A stretch of 64,000 nucleotides of DNA, from assembly GCF_000519325.1 (NCBI RefSeq), contig NZ_KI912613.1:2461029-2525028 (forward strand), read 5' to 3'. The position numbers were made by a program, and so were the translations under genes. Each line of letters starts with the position of its first letter. Positions within the stretch are counted from its first letter, which is position 1. Source of the stretch: Patulibacter minatonensis DSM 18081. Lineage in GTDB: Bacteria > Actinomycetota > Thermoleophilia > Solirubrobacterales > Solirubrobacteraceae. Below, piece after piece: positions 8,718 through 18,009 of the stretch. A model generated the notes under the pieces. The model had not been told where the DNA came from. It worked only from the letters and a program-made list of their open reading frames with translations, and did not search any database.

Positions 8718-10408
8718 GCCCGTCCATCCGCAGGCGCCGCGGCCGCAACCAGCGCTCGGTCCGCCACTACACGCCGGAGCAGATCGTCCGGCGCAACGTC
8801 CTCTGGGGCGCCGCGACGCTCCTGGTCGCGGCGATCATGGTCTTCCTCGTCTTCGGCGGCGGGCTCCCGGGCACCGGCCCGAAGAAGCTCACCGTCCTGA
8901 CGAAGGACGCCGGCGTGCTCCGCGTCGGCGCGGCCACGAAGGTCCGCGTCGCGGGCGTCGACGTCGGCACCGTCTCCGGCCTGAAGCCCGCCGACGGCAA
9001 GCCGGGCTACTCGACGATCACGGTCGCCCTGAACGACAAGGCCCCGGTCTTCCGGCGCGACGCGACGGTGAAGATCCGTCCGCGCCTGTTCCTCGAGGGC
9101 AACTTCTTCCTCGACATCAACCCGGGCAGCCCGGGCGCCCCGCGCCTGGGCAAGAACCCGATCCCGCCGGGTGCCGTGACGCTGCACGTCGCGGCCGACG
9201 AGGTCTTCAGCGCGTTCGACTCCCAGACCCGCGAGAACTTCCAGCAGACGCTGAAGGCGTTCGGCGAAGGCCTCCAGGGCGGGGGCGCCAAGGCGCTGAA
9301 CACCTTCCTCAAGGCGACCCCGGCGTCCCTGGCGGACATCGCGATCGTGATGAAGTCGCTGCGCGGCAACAAGGACGGGGACCTCCAGGAGCTCGTCCGG
9401 GAGGCCGGCGGCGTGCTCGCCAACCTCCAGGCCCACGAGAACGGGCTGAAGGGCACGATCACGGGCGGCGCCCGGACGTTCGCGGCGTTCGCCGCCGAGC
9501 AGCAGTCGCTGCGAGGGACGGTGCGCGGCCTCGACACGACGACGCGCGACCTCTACCCGCAGCTCCTGCGGATCGACCGCTCGATCCCGCAGGCCCGCGC
9601 GCTCGTCGCCGACGCCCGGCCGCTGGCCCGCCGTCTGCCGTCGTTCCTCGACGACGCGAACCCGGCGCTCCGGTCCCTCCTGGCCCTCGCGAAGTCCGGG
9701 GACGTCCAGGGCCTGACGAAAGAGCTCCGCCCCGCACTGCGGACCGTCAGCCGGTCCGCCGCGCCGCTCGGCACCCTGGCCGACGACCTCCGGCCCGTCG
9801 CCAAGTGCCTGAACCAGAACCTGCTGCCGATCCTCAACAGCGTCGTCCCGGACGGCAACCTGACGACGAACCTCAAGGTCTACGAGGAGCTCGGCGACAC
9901 GTTCACCGGCCTCGGCGCCTCGACCACGAGCTTCGACGCCAACGGACCGTGGGTCCGCTACAACGCGGGCCTCGGCAACCAGGCGATCTCGACCACGGAC
10001 GCCGGCGGCACCGTCGCCGGCACCACCGAGCGGACCGTCGCGGGCTCCACGCCCGCCCCGGTCGGCCTGCCGCCGCTGCGGCCGGACGTGCCGTGCGAGA
10101 CGCAGGGCGTCCCGACGCTCGACGCGAAGATGAAGCCGTTCGTCGGCACGCAGTCGAAGACGAAGGTCGACAAGGCCGAGGTCACCCGGATCCTCGACGA
10201 GGGCCTGAAGACGATCAAGGGCGTCGACGGGCGTTCCGACCTGCGCGACCTCCAGCAGCGCCTGGAGGACCTGCTCGGTCCCGGCAAGGCCGGCACCGCC
10301 GCGGACCCGGCGACGTCGACGACGACCGAGAAGGCGCCGACCACCCCGACCACGAGGTCGGCGTCGACGACCACGCCCGCCCCGGCGACGAAGGAGGCCG
10401 GACGATGA
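8714..10408 (+). CDS. MCE family protein with Thr/Pro-rich tail, operon gene 4
   Basis: At 564 residues this is the largest MCE protein of the operon. It has a cytoplasmic Arg-rich start (SIRRRRGRNQRSVRHY), a membrane anchor (about residues 33-52) and an MCE domain (about 60-150, with VRVAGVDVGTVSGLKP). A long helical domain follows. The C-terminal 60 residues are Thr/Ala/Pro-rich (TTTEKAPTTPTTRSASTT) and may span or attach to cell-wall material. The last residues, TKEAGR, repeat the end of gene 2 and encode the ribosome site of gene 5. The start is an ATGA overlap with gene 3. Confidence 0.86.
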   Translation: MSPSIRRRRGRNQRSVRHYTPEQIVRRNVLWGAATLLVAAIMVFLVFGGGLPGTGPKKLTVLTKDAGVLRVGAATKVRVAGVDVGTVSGLKPADGKPGYSTITVALNDKAPVFRRDATVKIRPRLFLEGNFFLDINPGSPGAPRLGKNPIPPGAVTLHVAADEVFSAFDSQTRENFQQTLKAFGEGLQGGGAKALNTFLKATPASLADIAIVMKSLRGNKDGDLQELVREAGGVLANLQAHENGLKGTITGGARTFAAFAAEQQSLRGTVRGLDTTTRDLYPQLLRIDRSIPQARALVADARPLARRLPSFLDDANPALRSLLALAKSGDVQGLTKELRPALRTVSRSAAPLGTLADDLRPVAKCLNQNLLPILNSVVPDGNLTTNLKVYEELGDTFTGLGASTTSFDANGPWVRYNAGLGNQAISTTDAGGTVAGTTERTVAGSTPAPVGLPPLRPDVPCETQGVPTLDAKMKPFVGTQSKTKVDKAEVTRILDEGLKTIKGVDGRSDLRDLQQRLEDLLGPGKAGTAADPATSTTTEKAPTTPTTRSASTTTPAPATKEAGR

Positions 10409-11676
10409 AGACCATCAAGATGGCCCTCCGCCAGTACTGGTGGGCGGTCGGCGTGATCATCGGCGCGATGATCCTCTCGGTCGTCGTGGCCGGGTACATC
10501 CTCACCCAGCAGCGGTTCACGCCGTTCAAGGACAGCTACCAGGTGAAGGCCGACTTCGCCTCCGCCCAGGCGGTCACGCCGGGGCAGGGCCAGGCCGTCG
10601 CGGTCGCCGGTGTCACGGTCGGCCAGATCTCCAAGGCCGACCTCGTCGACGGGCAGGCCCGCGTGACGATGAAGATCGACAAGAACAAGCTCGACGCGGT
10701 CCACGAGAACGCGCACGTGACCCTGCGCCCGCGGACCGGACTGCAGGACATGACGATCGAGCTCGACCCGGGCTCGCCGGACCGTCCGAAGGTGAAGGAC
10801 GGCGGCACGCTGCCCCAGGTCCAGTCGACGTCGCAGGTCCAGCTGGACGAGGCCGTCGCCTCGCTCGACAGCGACACCCGCGGCTACTTCCAGCAGCTGC
10901 TCCAGGCGAGCTCGACGGGCTTCAAGGGCAACGCGAAGCGCTTCCAGCAGATCCTGCGGACCGCGGCGCCCACGGCCCGACAGACGCACCAGGTGCTCAA
11001 GGTCCTGACCGAGCGGCGCAAGGCGCTGTCGGACGTCGTCTCCCGTCTCGCGTCCCTGTCGAAGTCGATCGGCACCCGCGACCAGGCCGTCGGGGACACG
11101 CTCGACCGCGCCTCCGCGACGCTGACGACGCTCGGCAACGCCGACGCCCAGCTGCGCGCGTCGCTGCGCGGGCTGCCTCCGACGCTGTCGCTCGCCGACC
11201 AGGCGGTCACGAAGACCGGTGAGCTGGCGGACGAGATCGTCCCGACGTCGAAGGCCCTGCGCCCGGCGATCAAGGACGTGACCGCGGCGCTGCCCGACGC
11301 CAAGCCGCTGCTCCGCGAGCTGCCGGGCGACCTGGCACCGGTGCGGAAGCTCGCCGTCCAGGGCCGCAAGCCGATCCGCGAGGTCCGCCGCACGGTGCAG
11401 GCGCTGCAGCCGCAGCTGGCCGACAGCGACACGACGGCCAAGGTCCTCCAGCACCTCGTCAACGTGCTCGGCTACGACCCGCCCGGCGGACAGAAGGGGT
11501 ACTCGTACTACCTCGGCTGGTTCGCGCACAACACGAACTCGCTGTTCTCGAGCCAGGACGCCAACGGCGCGTCGTGGCGCGGGCAGCTGCTCTTCTCCTG
11601 CGGCTCCCTGACCGCCGCCACCGCGCCGATCCCGGCCGTGGGCGATCTCCTGACCGGCCTGGGGGTCTGCAAGTGA
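10405..11676 (+). CDS. MCE (MlaD-domain) family protein, operon gene 5
   Basis: This 423-residue MCE protein is the shortest of the set. Its anchor (WWAVGVIIGAMILSVVVAGY, about residues 11-30) is followed by an MCE domain (about 38-125, with VAVAGVTVGQISKADL) whose substrate-side loop contains RPRTGLQDMTIELDPG. The helical domain (about 130-360) has Leu/Ala heptads, and the short tail contains NTNSLFSSQDANG, seen in MCE tails of other actinobacteria. The ATGA start overlap and an AAGGAGG site nine bases upstream show translational coupling. It probably assembles with the other five subunits, in the manner of mycobacterial Mce1A-F heterohexamers; that stoichiometry is inferred. Confidence 0.86.
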   Translation: MKTIKMALRQYWWAVGVIIGAMILSVVVAGYILTQQRFTPFKDSYQVKADFASAQAVTPGQGQAVAVAGVTVGQISKADLVDGQARVTMKIDKNKLDAVHENAHVTLRPRTGLQDMTIELDPGSPDRPKVKDGGTLPQVQSTSQVQLDEAVASLDSDTRGYFQQLLQASSTGFKGNAKRFQQILRTAAPTARQTHQVLKVLTERRKALSDVVSRLASLSKSIGTRDQAVGDTLDRASATLTTLGNADAQLRASLRGLPPTLSLADQAVTKTGELADEIVPTSKALRPAIKDVTAALPDAKPLLRELPGDLAPVRKLAVQGRKPIREVRRTVQALQPQLADSDTTAKVLQHLVNVLGYDPPGGQKGYSYYLGWFAHNTNSLFSSQDANGASWRGQLLFSCGSLTAATAPIPAVGDLLTGLGVCK

Positions 11677-13151
11677 ACAAGAATCGGCCCCATCCCGCGC
11701 AGATCGGGATCATGATCGCGTTCGCGCTGTCGTGCTTCGGACTGCTCCTGTTCCTCTGGACGAGCTTCGGCGGCCCCGTGCCGCTGAAGGCCAAGCCGTA
11801 CGAGGTGAAGACCGCGTTCGCGCAGGGCACGCAGCTCGCCGGCTACGCCGACGTCCGCGTCAGCGGCGTCACCGTCGGCAAGGTGACGAAGATCGTCCGG
11901 GCCGGCGGCAAGGCCCGGGTGACGATGAAGATCGACCCGAAGTTCGCACCGCTGCCGCAGGACACGCGGGCGACGCTGCGGACGAAGACGCTCGTCGGCG
12001 AGACCTTCGTCGACCTGTCGTTCGGCTCGCGCAAGGACCAGACGGTCAAGAAGACCTTCATCGCGGACGGGGGCACGATCCCGGCCAGGAACATCCAGCC
12101 GACGGTCGAGCTCGACCAGATCCTGGATGCGTTCGACAAGCCGACCCGGGCGGACCTCAAGACCGTCCTGACGTCGCTGGCGAAGGGCACGGACGGGGCC
12201 GGCAAGGACCTCAACGCCGCGGTCGGCCAGGTCGCGCCGCTGGCGGAGGGCGCGGACTCGCTGTTCTCGATCCTGAACCGCCAGTCGGCCGAGGTGCAGT
12301 CCGGCACGCGCGACTTCGGGACCGCGTTCGCGGCGATCGGTCGCCGCGAGGGCGCGATCCAGGGGATCGCGACGTCGGGCCGGCAGCTGCTGGAGACGAC
12401 GTCGGCGATCACCCCGGCCCTGAAGGCCACGCTCGACCGCCTGCCGTCGTTCGCCCGCGAGACCCGCCGGTTCATGGTCACGACCGAGGCGACGTCGCGG
12501 GCGGCCAAGCCGGCGCTCGACGACCTGAAGCCCGTGACCCCGCTCGTGCGTCCTGCGCTGCAGCGGCTCTCCGTCCTGGCGCCGGAGCTCCGCGACACGC
12601 TCACGGATCTCGACCCGGTGCTCGACCGCGTGAAGACGGGCATGCCGCCGCTGCGGCAGATCGTCGCGGCGCTCCGCCCGCTGACCGACAGCGTCTCGCC
12701 GGTGGGCGAGGACCTCGTGCCGATCGCGCAGTTCATCAACGCGTACAAGCGCGAGCTGCCGATCACGTTCGCGAACGCCGGCGCCGCCATCCAGGCGACC
12801 GCACCGGACGCGACGGGCAAGCAGCAGCACTACCTGCGCGTCGCGGCCCCGATCAACGGCGAGACCGTGTCCGGCGCGACGACCCGCAACCCGGCCAGCC
12901 GGTACAGCCCGTACCCGCGCCCGGGCGAGCTGGAGCTCGCGGGCACGGGCAAGATGCCGTCGTTCGCGTGCGACCACCTCGGCAACGTCGCGGGGCTCCT
13001 GACCGGCGTCCTCGACTCGTCCGGCATGGGCAACCCGCCGTGCATCGCCCAGCAGCCGTTCGCGATCAACGGGCAGAGCAAGATCTACCCGCGCCTGCAG
13101 CCGGTGACCCCGGCCCAGGTCCGGTCGGGCCTGCTGTCGCGCACGAAGTAG
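11673..13151 (+). CDS. MCE (MlaD-domain) family protein, operon gene 6
   Basis: The last MCE gene encodes 492 residues. The start is GTG, overlapping the previous stop as GTGA. A hydrophobic anchor (IGIMIAFALSCFGLLLFLWT, about residues 11-30) precedes an MCE domain (about 37-130, with VRVSGVTVGKVTKIVR). The helical part runs to about residue 380, and the tail contains four Cys or near-Cys pairs plus RYSPYPRPGELEL, which is tyrosine/proline-rich. A strong hairpin begins 42 bases after the stop, so the operon ends here with no permease, ATPase or accessory Mam-type gene attached. Confidence 0.86.
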   Translation: MNKNRPHPAQIGIMIAFALSCFGLLLFLWTSFGGPVPLKAKPYEVKTAFAQGTQLAGYADVRVSGVTVGKVTKIVRAGGKARVTMKIDPKFAPLPQDTRATLRTKTLVGETFVDLSFGSRKDQTVKKTFIADGGTIPARNIQPTVELDQILDAFDKPTRADLKTVLTSLAKGTDGAGKDLNAAVGQVAPLAEGADSLFSILNRQSAEVQSGTRDFGTAFAAIGRREGAIQGIATSGRQLLETTSAITPALKATLDRLPSFARETRRFMVTTEATSRAAKPALDDLKPVTPLVRPALQRLSVLAPELRDTLTDLDPVLDRVKTGMPPLRQIVAALRPLTDSVSPVGEDLVPIAQFINAYKRELPITFANAGAAIQATAPDATGKQQHYLRVAAPINGETVSGATTRNPASRYSPYPRPGELELAGTGKMPSFACDHLGNVAGLLTGVLDSSGMGNPPCIAQQPFAINGQSKIYPRLQPVTPAQVRSGLLSRTK

Positions 13152-13192
13152 CGGCGGGCCCCGGGGACCTGCGGGGCCCGACCGGCCCCGGA

Positions 13193-13228
13193 ACGACGAA
13201 GGGCCCGCGCGAGCGGGCCCTTCGTCGT
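13193..13228. terminator. Perfect 16-bp stem hairpin ending the MCE operon
   Basis: Positions 13193-13208 and 13213-13228 are perfect reverse complements around a GCGA tetraloop. The right arm ends in TTCGTCGT, so the A-rich and T-rich arm ends suit termination in both directions. Confidence 0.8.
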
Positions 13229-13233
13229 CGATC

Positions 13234-13266
13234 GCCCCCCGCCCCGAGACGCTCGGGGCGGGGGGC
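13234..13266. terminator. Perfect 15-bp stem hairpin ending the PfkB kinase gene
   Basis: Arms 13234-13248 and 13252-13266 pair perfectly around a 3-base loop. It begins five bases after the previous hairpin and 12 bases beyond the stop of the opposing kinase gene. Confidence 0.7.
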
Positions 13267-13278
13267 GGACCAGGTCCC

Positions 13279-14232
13279 TCAGGCGCGGAGGGCGACCTTC
13301 GCGTCGGGGGCGCGGGTGAGCTCGACGAGGCGGTCGACGCGGGCCTGGACCTCGGAGCCCGGCAGCTCGTAGAGCTTCTCGGCACCGAAGGCCTCGACGT
13401 TGTGCGACGCGGTCGCGGTGCCGTGGATCAGGGCGGCGGCGAGGACGTCGCGGTCGACGACGAGGTCCGGGTCGGCCTCGAGGCGGGCGGCGACGTAGCC
13501 GACGACGCCGCCGGCGAAGGTGTCGCCCGCGCCCGTCGGGTCGATGACGGTGTCGAGCGGGAAGACGGGGACGGTGAAGCCGCCGCCGTCGTTCGTGAAG
13601 ACCGTGGCGCCGTAGGACCCGAGCTTGGCGATGATCGCCGACGGGGCCTTCTCCCAGCCGAAGATCGCCTGTGCGGCGGCGTAGGTGGTCGGCGCGCCGG
13701 TGAGCTGCTGCAGCTCGCCGTCGTTGAGGATCAGGGCGTCGACCTCGCCGATCGCGGCGACGAGGTCGTCGCGGGCGATGTCGATCCAGAGGTCCATGGA
13801 GTCCAGCGCGACCCACTTGGCGGAGCTCTGGGCGCGGACGGCGCGCTGGAGCGCCGGGACGATGTTGGCGAGGAACAGGACCTCGGCGTCCTTGCTCTCC
13901 TGCGAGAGCTTGGGCTCGAACGTCTCGAAGACGTTGAGCTCGGTCGTGATCGTGTCGCGGGAGTTCAGGTCGTCGTGGTACTTGCCCTTCCAGAAGAAGG
14001 TCTTGCCGCCGGCGACCCGCTCGACGTCGTCGGTGTTCGTCCCGCGCGTGGCGAGCAGCGCCATGTGCTCGTCGGTGTAGTCGTCGCCGACCGGACCGAC
14101 CGTCCGGACGTCGCTGTAGAACGACGCCGCCTGGGCGAAGTGGAAGGCCGCGCCCCCGGGGATGCGCTCGCGCACGCCCGCCGGGGCCTCGAGGCCGTCA
14201 AAGGCGATGGATCCGACGACGGTGATGGTCAT
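13279..14232 (-). CDS. PfkB-family sugar or nucleoside kinase
   Basis: The 317-residue protein belongs to the ribokinase/PfkB superfamily. It opens with ITVVGSIAFDGLEAP and GGAAFHFAQAASF (the substrate-side glycine pair) and contains DPTGAGDTFAGG (about residues 238-249), whose Asp is the catalytic base and whose glycines form the anion hole. LILNDGELQQLTG is the usual N-x-x-E segment for the Mg-nucleotide. Closest remembered relatives are actinobacterial proteins annotated as adenosine kinase-like or sugar kinase; the substrate cannot be fixed. It is a single gene between the MCE operon and cydC, convergent with the former. Confidence 0.85.
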   Translation of the reverse strand: MTITVVGSIAFDGLEAPAGVRERIPGGAAFHFAQAASFYSDVRTVGPVGDDYTDEHMALLATRGTNTDDVERVAGGKTFFWKGKYHDDLNSRDTITTELNVFETFEPKLSQESKDAEVLFLANIVPALQRAVRAQSSAKWVALDSMDLWIDIARDDLVAAIGEVDALILNDGELQQLTGAPTTYAAAQAIFGWEKAPSAIIAKLGSYGATVFTNDGGGFTVPVFPLDTVIDPTGAGDTFAGGVVGYVAARLEADPDLVVDRDVLAAALIHGTATASHNVEAFGAEKLYELPGSEVQARVDRLVELTRAPDAKVALRA

Positions 14233-14239
14233 TCGGGGG

Positions 14240-14245
14240 ACCCTA
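14240..14245 (-). promoter_or_regulatory. -10 box of a leaderless-type promoter (PfkB kinase)
   Basis: TAGGGT on the minus strand ends seven bases before the ATG at 14232. The cydC stop is at 14243, so the promoter overlaps the end of the cyd operon. Confidence 0.5.
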
Positions 14246-15976
14246 AGGGGATCCGGGGGCCGCGCGCGGGGCGGTGGGGGCCGGTCGCACCGCGGGGACG
14301 GGCCTCCGCGCGGGCTCCGACGACCTCCACGACGCCGGGGAGAGGGACCCTGCGCGCAGCTCGAGCACCCGGTCGAAGGCGTCGAGGGTCGCGCTGTCGT
14401 GGGTGGTGATCACGACGGTCCGGCCCGGCGTCGCGGCCAGGACGTCGCGGACCACCGCGGCCGCCGTGGCCGCGTCGAGCATCGCCGTCGGCTCGTCGAG
14501 GACGAGGATCCCGGCCGGCGACGCGAGCGCCCGGGCCAGGCCGATCCGCTGACGCTGGCCGCCCGAGACCGCGAGGCCGTCCTCGCCCAGCAGCGTGGCC
14601 AGGCCGTCGGGGAGGGCGTCGAACCACGCCCCGAGCCCGGCGGTCCGGAGCGCGGCGACCACGGCGGCGTCGTCCGCGTCGGGCGCGCCGATGCGGACGT
14701 TGGCGCCGAGGGAGGTGGCGACGAGGTGGGCGTCCTGGCCGGCGAGGCGGATCCGGGCGCGGACGTCGGCGGTCGTCGCGTCCCGCAGCGGGACGTCGCC
14801 GAGGCGGACGTCGCCGTCGTCGGGGTCGGCGAGCCGCACGAGCAGGGCGGCGAGCGTCGACTTGCCGGCGCCGCTGGGGCCGACGATCGCGATCCGCTCG
14901 CCGGGCTCGACGCGGAGGTCCACGCCGTCCAGGACGACCGGGGTGCCCGGTCCGCCGGGGCGGTGGACGAGGCCGTCGGCCACGAGGGCGGCGGTCGGCG
15001 GCAGCGGCCGGGGTCCGGCGGGCTCGGTCAGCGTCGCCGGTCCCGCGACCCCCGCGTCGAGCCGACGCCGGGCGCGGTCCACGCCGAGCCACCGCATCGC
15101 CGCCTCGGGCAGCGGGCCCGTCAGCTCGAGGACGCCGATCGTGAGCAGCACCAGCGCGCCGAGGAGCACCGGGGAGAGGTCTCCCGCGGCCGTGGCGCGC
15201 GCGCCGAGGACGAGCACCAGGACGAGCGTCGCACCGCCGACCGCGACCGTGGCGGCCTGCCCCAGCGCGGCGGCCCACGCGATCCGCCGGTCGATGCGAC
15301 CCAGCGCGCGGGAGTCGTCGTCCAGTCGCCGGGTCGTCGCGGGACCGAGGCCGGCGACGGCGAGCTGCGGGCCGTCGCGGAGCGCCCCGTCGAGCCGGGC
15401 CGCGAACGCCGAGCGGGCGGCGCCCTGGCGGCCGAGCGCGGGACGCGCCACGAGCCAGGTCCAGGCCGGGGCGGCGACGACCGCCACCACGAGTCCCGCC
15501 GCCAGGACGGCCGCGGCTCCCGGCAGGACCAGCGCGGCGGCCAGGACGGCCGGCAGCCCGGTCCCGACGGCGACGAGCACCGGGAGGACCACCCGCGGGC
15601 GCCGGTGCTGGAGCTCGTCGACGTCGACCGTGAAGCGGGTCAGGAGGTCCGCGGCTCCCGGCGCTCCGGGGGCACCCACGCGCCCCGCGAGCCGCGCGTA
15701 CCAGCGGCGGCGCTCGTCGGCGAGGTCCGTCAGCGCGAGGTCGTGCGACGCGAGGCGCTCGGCGTACCGCCCGAGGGCCCGGATCATCCCGAGGGCCCGG
15801 ACGAGGACGATCGTCGTCAGCAGCGCGAGCACCGGGGGACGCTCGGCCGCGCGGACGACGAGCCAGCCGGAGACGGCGAGCACGGCCACCCCGGCGACGG
15901 CGCTCAGCAGCCCGAGGGCGACGGGACGGACGCCGGGGGCGCGCAGCGCGCGGGGCGCGACGGACCGCGTGGTCAT
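14243..15976 (-). CDS. cydC: CydC, ABC transporter subunit for cytochrome bd assembly
   Basis: CydDC is a heterodimeric ABC exporter (reductant/haem linked) needed to assemble cytochrome bd. The 577-residue protein has an N-terminal type IV ABC membrane domain with about six helices (residues 10-300) and a nucleotide-binding domain: Walker A GPSGAGKSTLAALL, signature VSGGQRQRIGLARAL, Walker B ILVLDEPTAMLD, and a switch His in TTHDSATL. The C-terminal 30 residues are Pro/Ala-rich. The ATG at 15976 overlaps the cydD stop as ATGA. It is the last gene of the cydABDC operon, read leftward. Identity as CydC rather than another exporter rests on the operon. Confidence 0.88.
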   Translation of the reverse strand: MTTRSVAPRALRAPGVRPVALGLLSAVAGVAVLAVSGWLVVRAAERPPVLALLTTIVLVRALGMIRALGRYAERLASHDLALTDLADERRRWYARLAGRVGAPGAPGAADLLTRFTVDVDELQHRRPRVVLPVLVAVGTGLPAVLAAALVLPGAAAVLAAGLVVAVVAAPAWTWLVARPALGRQGAARSAFAARLDGALRDGPQLAVAGLGPATTRRLDDDSRALGRIDRRIAWAAALGQAATVAVGGATLVLVLVLGARATAAGDLSPVLLGALVLLTIGVLELTGPLPEAAMRWLGVDRARRRLDAGVAGPATLTEPAGPRPLPPTAALVADGLVHRPGGPGTPVVLDGVDLRVEPGERIAIVGPSGAGKSTLAALLVRLADPDDGDVRLGDVPLRDATTADVRARIRLAGQDAHLVATSLGANVRIGAPDADDAAVVAALRTAGLGAWFDALPDGLATLLGEDGLAVSGGQRQRIGLARALASPAGILVLDEPTAMLDAATAAAVVRDVLAATPGRTVVITTHDSATLDAFDRVLELRAGSLSPASWRSSEPARRPVPAVRPAPTAPRAAPGSP

Positions 15977-18009
15977 CGGACGGCTGCCCCGGTCGTGGTG
16001 CTGCGCGGGGGCGATCCGTCGCCGGCCGTCCCGAGCCGGTCGGGCCGGTGGGTGGCGTCGTCGCGGACGGGCATCCCGACGCCCCCGCCGTCGCGGAACC
16101 CGGATCCGGGAGCGAGGAGCTCCGGGACCCCGGTCCCGCCGACCTCGACGACGACGTCGCACCGCGCCGCGAGCCCCGGGTCGTGGGTCGCGACGACGAG
16201 GGTCCGTCCGGCGCAGGCCACGACGATGCCGGCCGCCGCCCGCTCGGCGCTCGCGTCGTCGAGGTGCGCGGTCGGCTCGTCGAGCAGCACCATCGGCGCG
16301 GTGGACGCGAGCACGCCGGCCAGCGCCAGGCGCTGCGTCTGGCCGGCCGACAGCACCCGGCCGCCCGGGCCGACCGCGGTGCGCAGGCCCCCGGGGAGGG
16401 CGGCGACGAGGTCCTGCGCGCCGGCCAGGTGCAGCGCGCGGGCCGTGCGGCCGGCGTCGGGCCCGTCGCCCCACGCGGCGCCCGAGCCGGTGCGCAGTGC
16501 CTCGCCCAGGGTCCCTTCCGGCAGGCCCGGGCGCTGCGGCAGCCACACGAGCGACCGCCACCAGGACTCCGGTGCGGCCGCGAGGAGGTCGACGTCGCCG
16601 CAGCGGATCGTGCCCGCGGTCGGGTCCTGCAGGCGGGCGAGGAGCCGCAGGAGCGTCGTCTTCCCCGCGCCCGAGGGGCCGACGAGGGCGACGCTCCGGC
16701 CGGGGACGAGGTCGAGGTCCAGGGGCTGCAGGCGTGCGCGACGGCCCGCCGACCCGGCGACGGAGACGCCGCGCAGGACGATCGGGTCGCGGACGGGGTC
16801 GGGCACCGCGACCGGCCGGGAGCCGGGAACGAGGCCCGCGCTGCGACGCGGCGGATCAGGCGTGACGCCTCGCTGCGCGCGAGGTCGGTCGTCCGGATCG
16901 CCCTCCGGCCAGGCCCGACGATCCCCGGGTGCCTCGTCGCGGCCCGCCTCGTCGAGGAACAGGAACGCCCGCCGCGCGGCCTGGGCCCCGTCCTCCGCCG
17001 CGTGGAAGCGCTGGCCCGCCGCGCGCAGGGGCGCGTAGACCTCCGGGGCGAGCAGGAGGACGAAGAGCCCGGTCGAGAGCTCGGCGTGGCCGGTCGCCAG
17101 GAGGACGCCGGTCGTGGCGGCGGCGATCGCGATCCCGAGCATGGCGAAGAGCTCCAGCACGAGGGCGGAGAGGAACGCGACGCGCAGGGCGCCCAGCGAC
17201 TCGACGCGGTACCGCTCGGCGACGGCGTCGAGGGTCGCGGTCTGGGCGCGCTCGCGGCCGTGCGCCCGGAGGGTCGGCAGCGCGCGGACGACCTCGAGGA
17301 AGTGCGCGCCGAGGACCGCCAGGGCGCGCTGGCGCTCCCGGGCGTGCTCCGCGCTGCTCCGGCCGACGAGGACCATGAAGACGACGAGCACCGGGAGCGT
17401 GACCGCGAGCAGCCCGCCGACCACCGGCTGGCGCCACGCGATCACGCCGACGACGAGGACCGGCACGCCGCCCGCCAGGGCGATCGCCGGGACCGCCCGT
17501 GCGTAGTAGTCGCCCAGCGCGTCGACGCCCTGCACCGCGGCGGTGACGACGTCGCCGCGCCGGGCCTCGTCGGGCGCGGCGCTCCGGCCCCCGAGCGCCC
17601 GCCGGGCGATCAGGACGCGCAGCGCGTGCCCGGCCGCCTCGGCGGCGCGCCGGCCGAGGAGCTCTGTCCCGCCGGCGGCCAGCGCGCGCACCAGCACGGC
17701 GACAACGAGGAGGACGATGGCGCCGATCGCGGGGTCCCGGCCGTCCACCGCGCCGCCGACCACGTCGGCGATCACCCAGGCCTGGACGATCACCAGGGCG
17801 GCGACCACGGCGCCGCACGCGACGGTCCCGGCGATCAGGACCCGCGCCGTCGGCGACAGGGCGAGCAGGCGGCGGTGGACGTCACGGGGCGTCGGCTCGC
17901 CGACCGTCGCGGCTGCGACAACGCCGTCCGTGGTGCCCGCGCGGCCCGGCGGCGTGACCGCCGTCGCGATGTCCGTCGGACGACGGTCGGTGGGCGCCGC
18001 GCCGCTCAC
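15973..18009 (-). CDS. cydD: CydD, ABC transporter subunit for cytochrome bd assembly
   Basis: This is the partner of CydC. The 678-residue product has a Pro/Thr-rich cytoplasmic start, six membrane helices (about residues 50-370) and a nucleotide-binding domain with Walker A GPSGAGKTTLLRLL, signature LSAGQTQRLALAGVL and Walker B MVLLDEPTAHLD. It is longer than the usual 550-590 residues because of an Arg/Pro/Asp-rich linker of about 50 residues between the domains (around EGDPDDRPRAQRGVTPDPP) and a Gly/Asp-rich C-terminal extension. Start: GTG at 18009, overlapping the cydB stop as GTGA. A much longer open frame continues upstream on this strand but reads through cydB and cydA out of frame. 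Confidence 0.88.
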   Translation of the reverse strand: MSGAAPTDRRPTDIATAVTPPGRAGTTDGVVAAATVGEPTPRDVHRRLLALSPTARVLIAGTVACGAVVAALVIVQAWVIADVVGGAVDGRDPAIGAIVLLVVAVLVRALAAGGTELLGRRAAEAAGHALRVLIARRALGGRSAAPDEARRGDVVTAAVQGVDALGDYYARAVPAIALAGGVPVLVVGVIAWRQPVVGGLLAVTLPVLVVFMVLVGRSSAEHARERQRALAVLGAHFLEVVRALPTLRAHGRERAQTATLDAVAERYRVESLGALRVAFLSALVLELFAMLGIAIAAATTGVLLATGHAELSTGLFVLLLAPEVYAPLRAAGQRFHAAEDGAQAARRAFLFLDEAGRDEAPGDRRAWPEGDPDDRPRAQRGVTPDPPRRSAGLVPGSRPVAVPDPVRDPIVLRGVSVAGSAGRRARLQPLDLDLVPGRSVALVGPSGAGKTTLLRLLARLQDPTAGTIRCGDVDLLAAAPESWWRSLVWLPQRPGLPEGTLGEALRTGSGAAWGDGPDAGRTARALHLAGAQDLVAALPGGLRTAVGPGGRVLSAGQTQRLALAGVLASTAPMVLLDEPTAHLDDASAERAAAGIVVACAGRTLVVATHDPGLAARCDVVVEVGGTGVPELLAPGSGFRDGGGVGMPVRDDATHRPDRLGTAGDGSPPRSTTTGAAVR

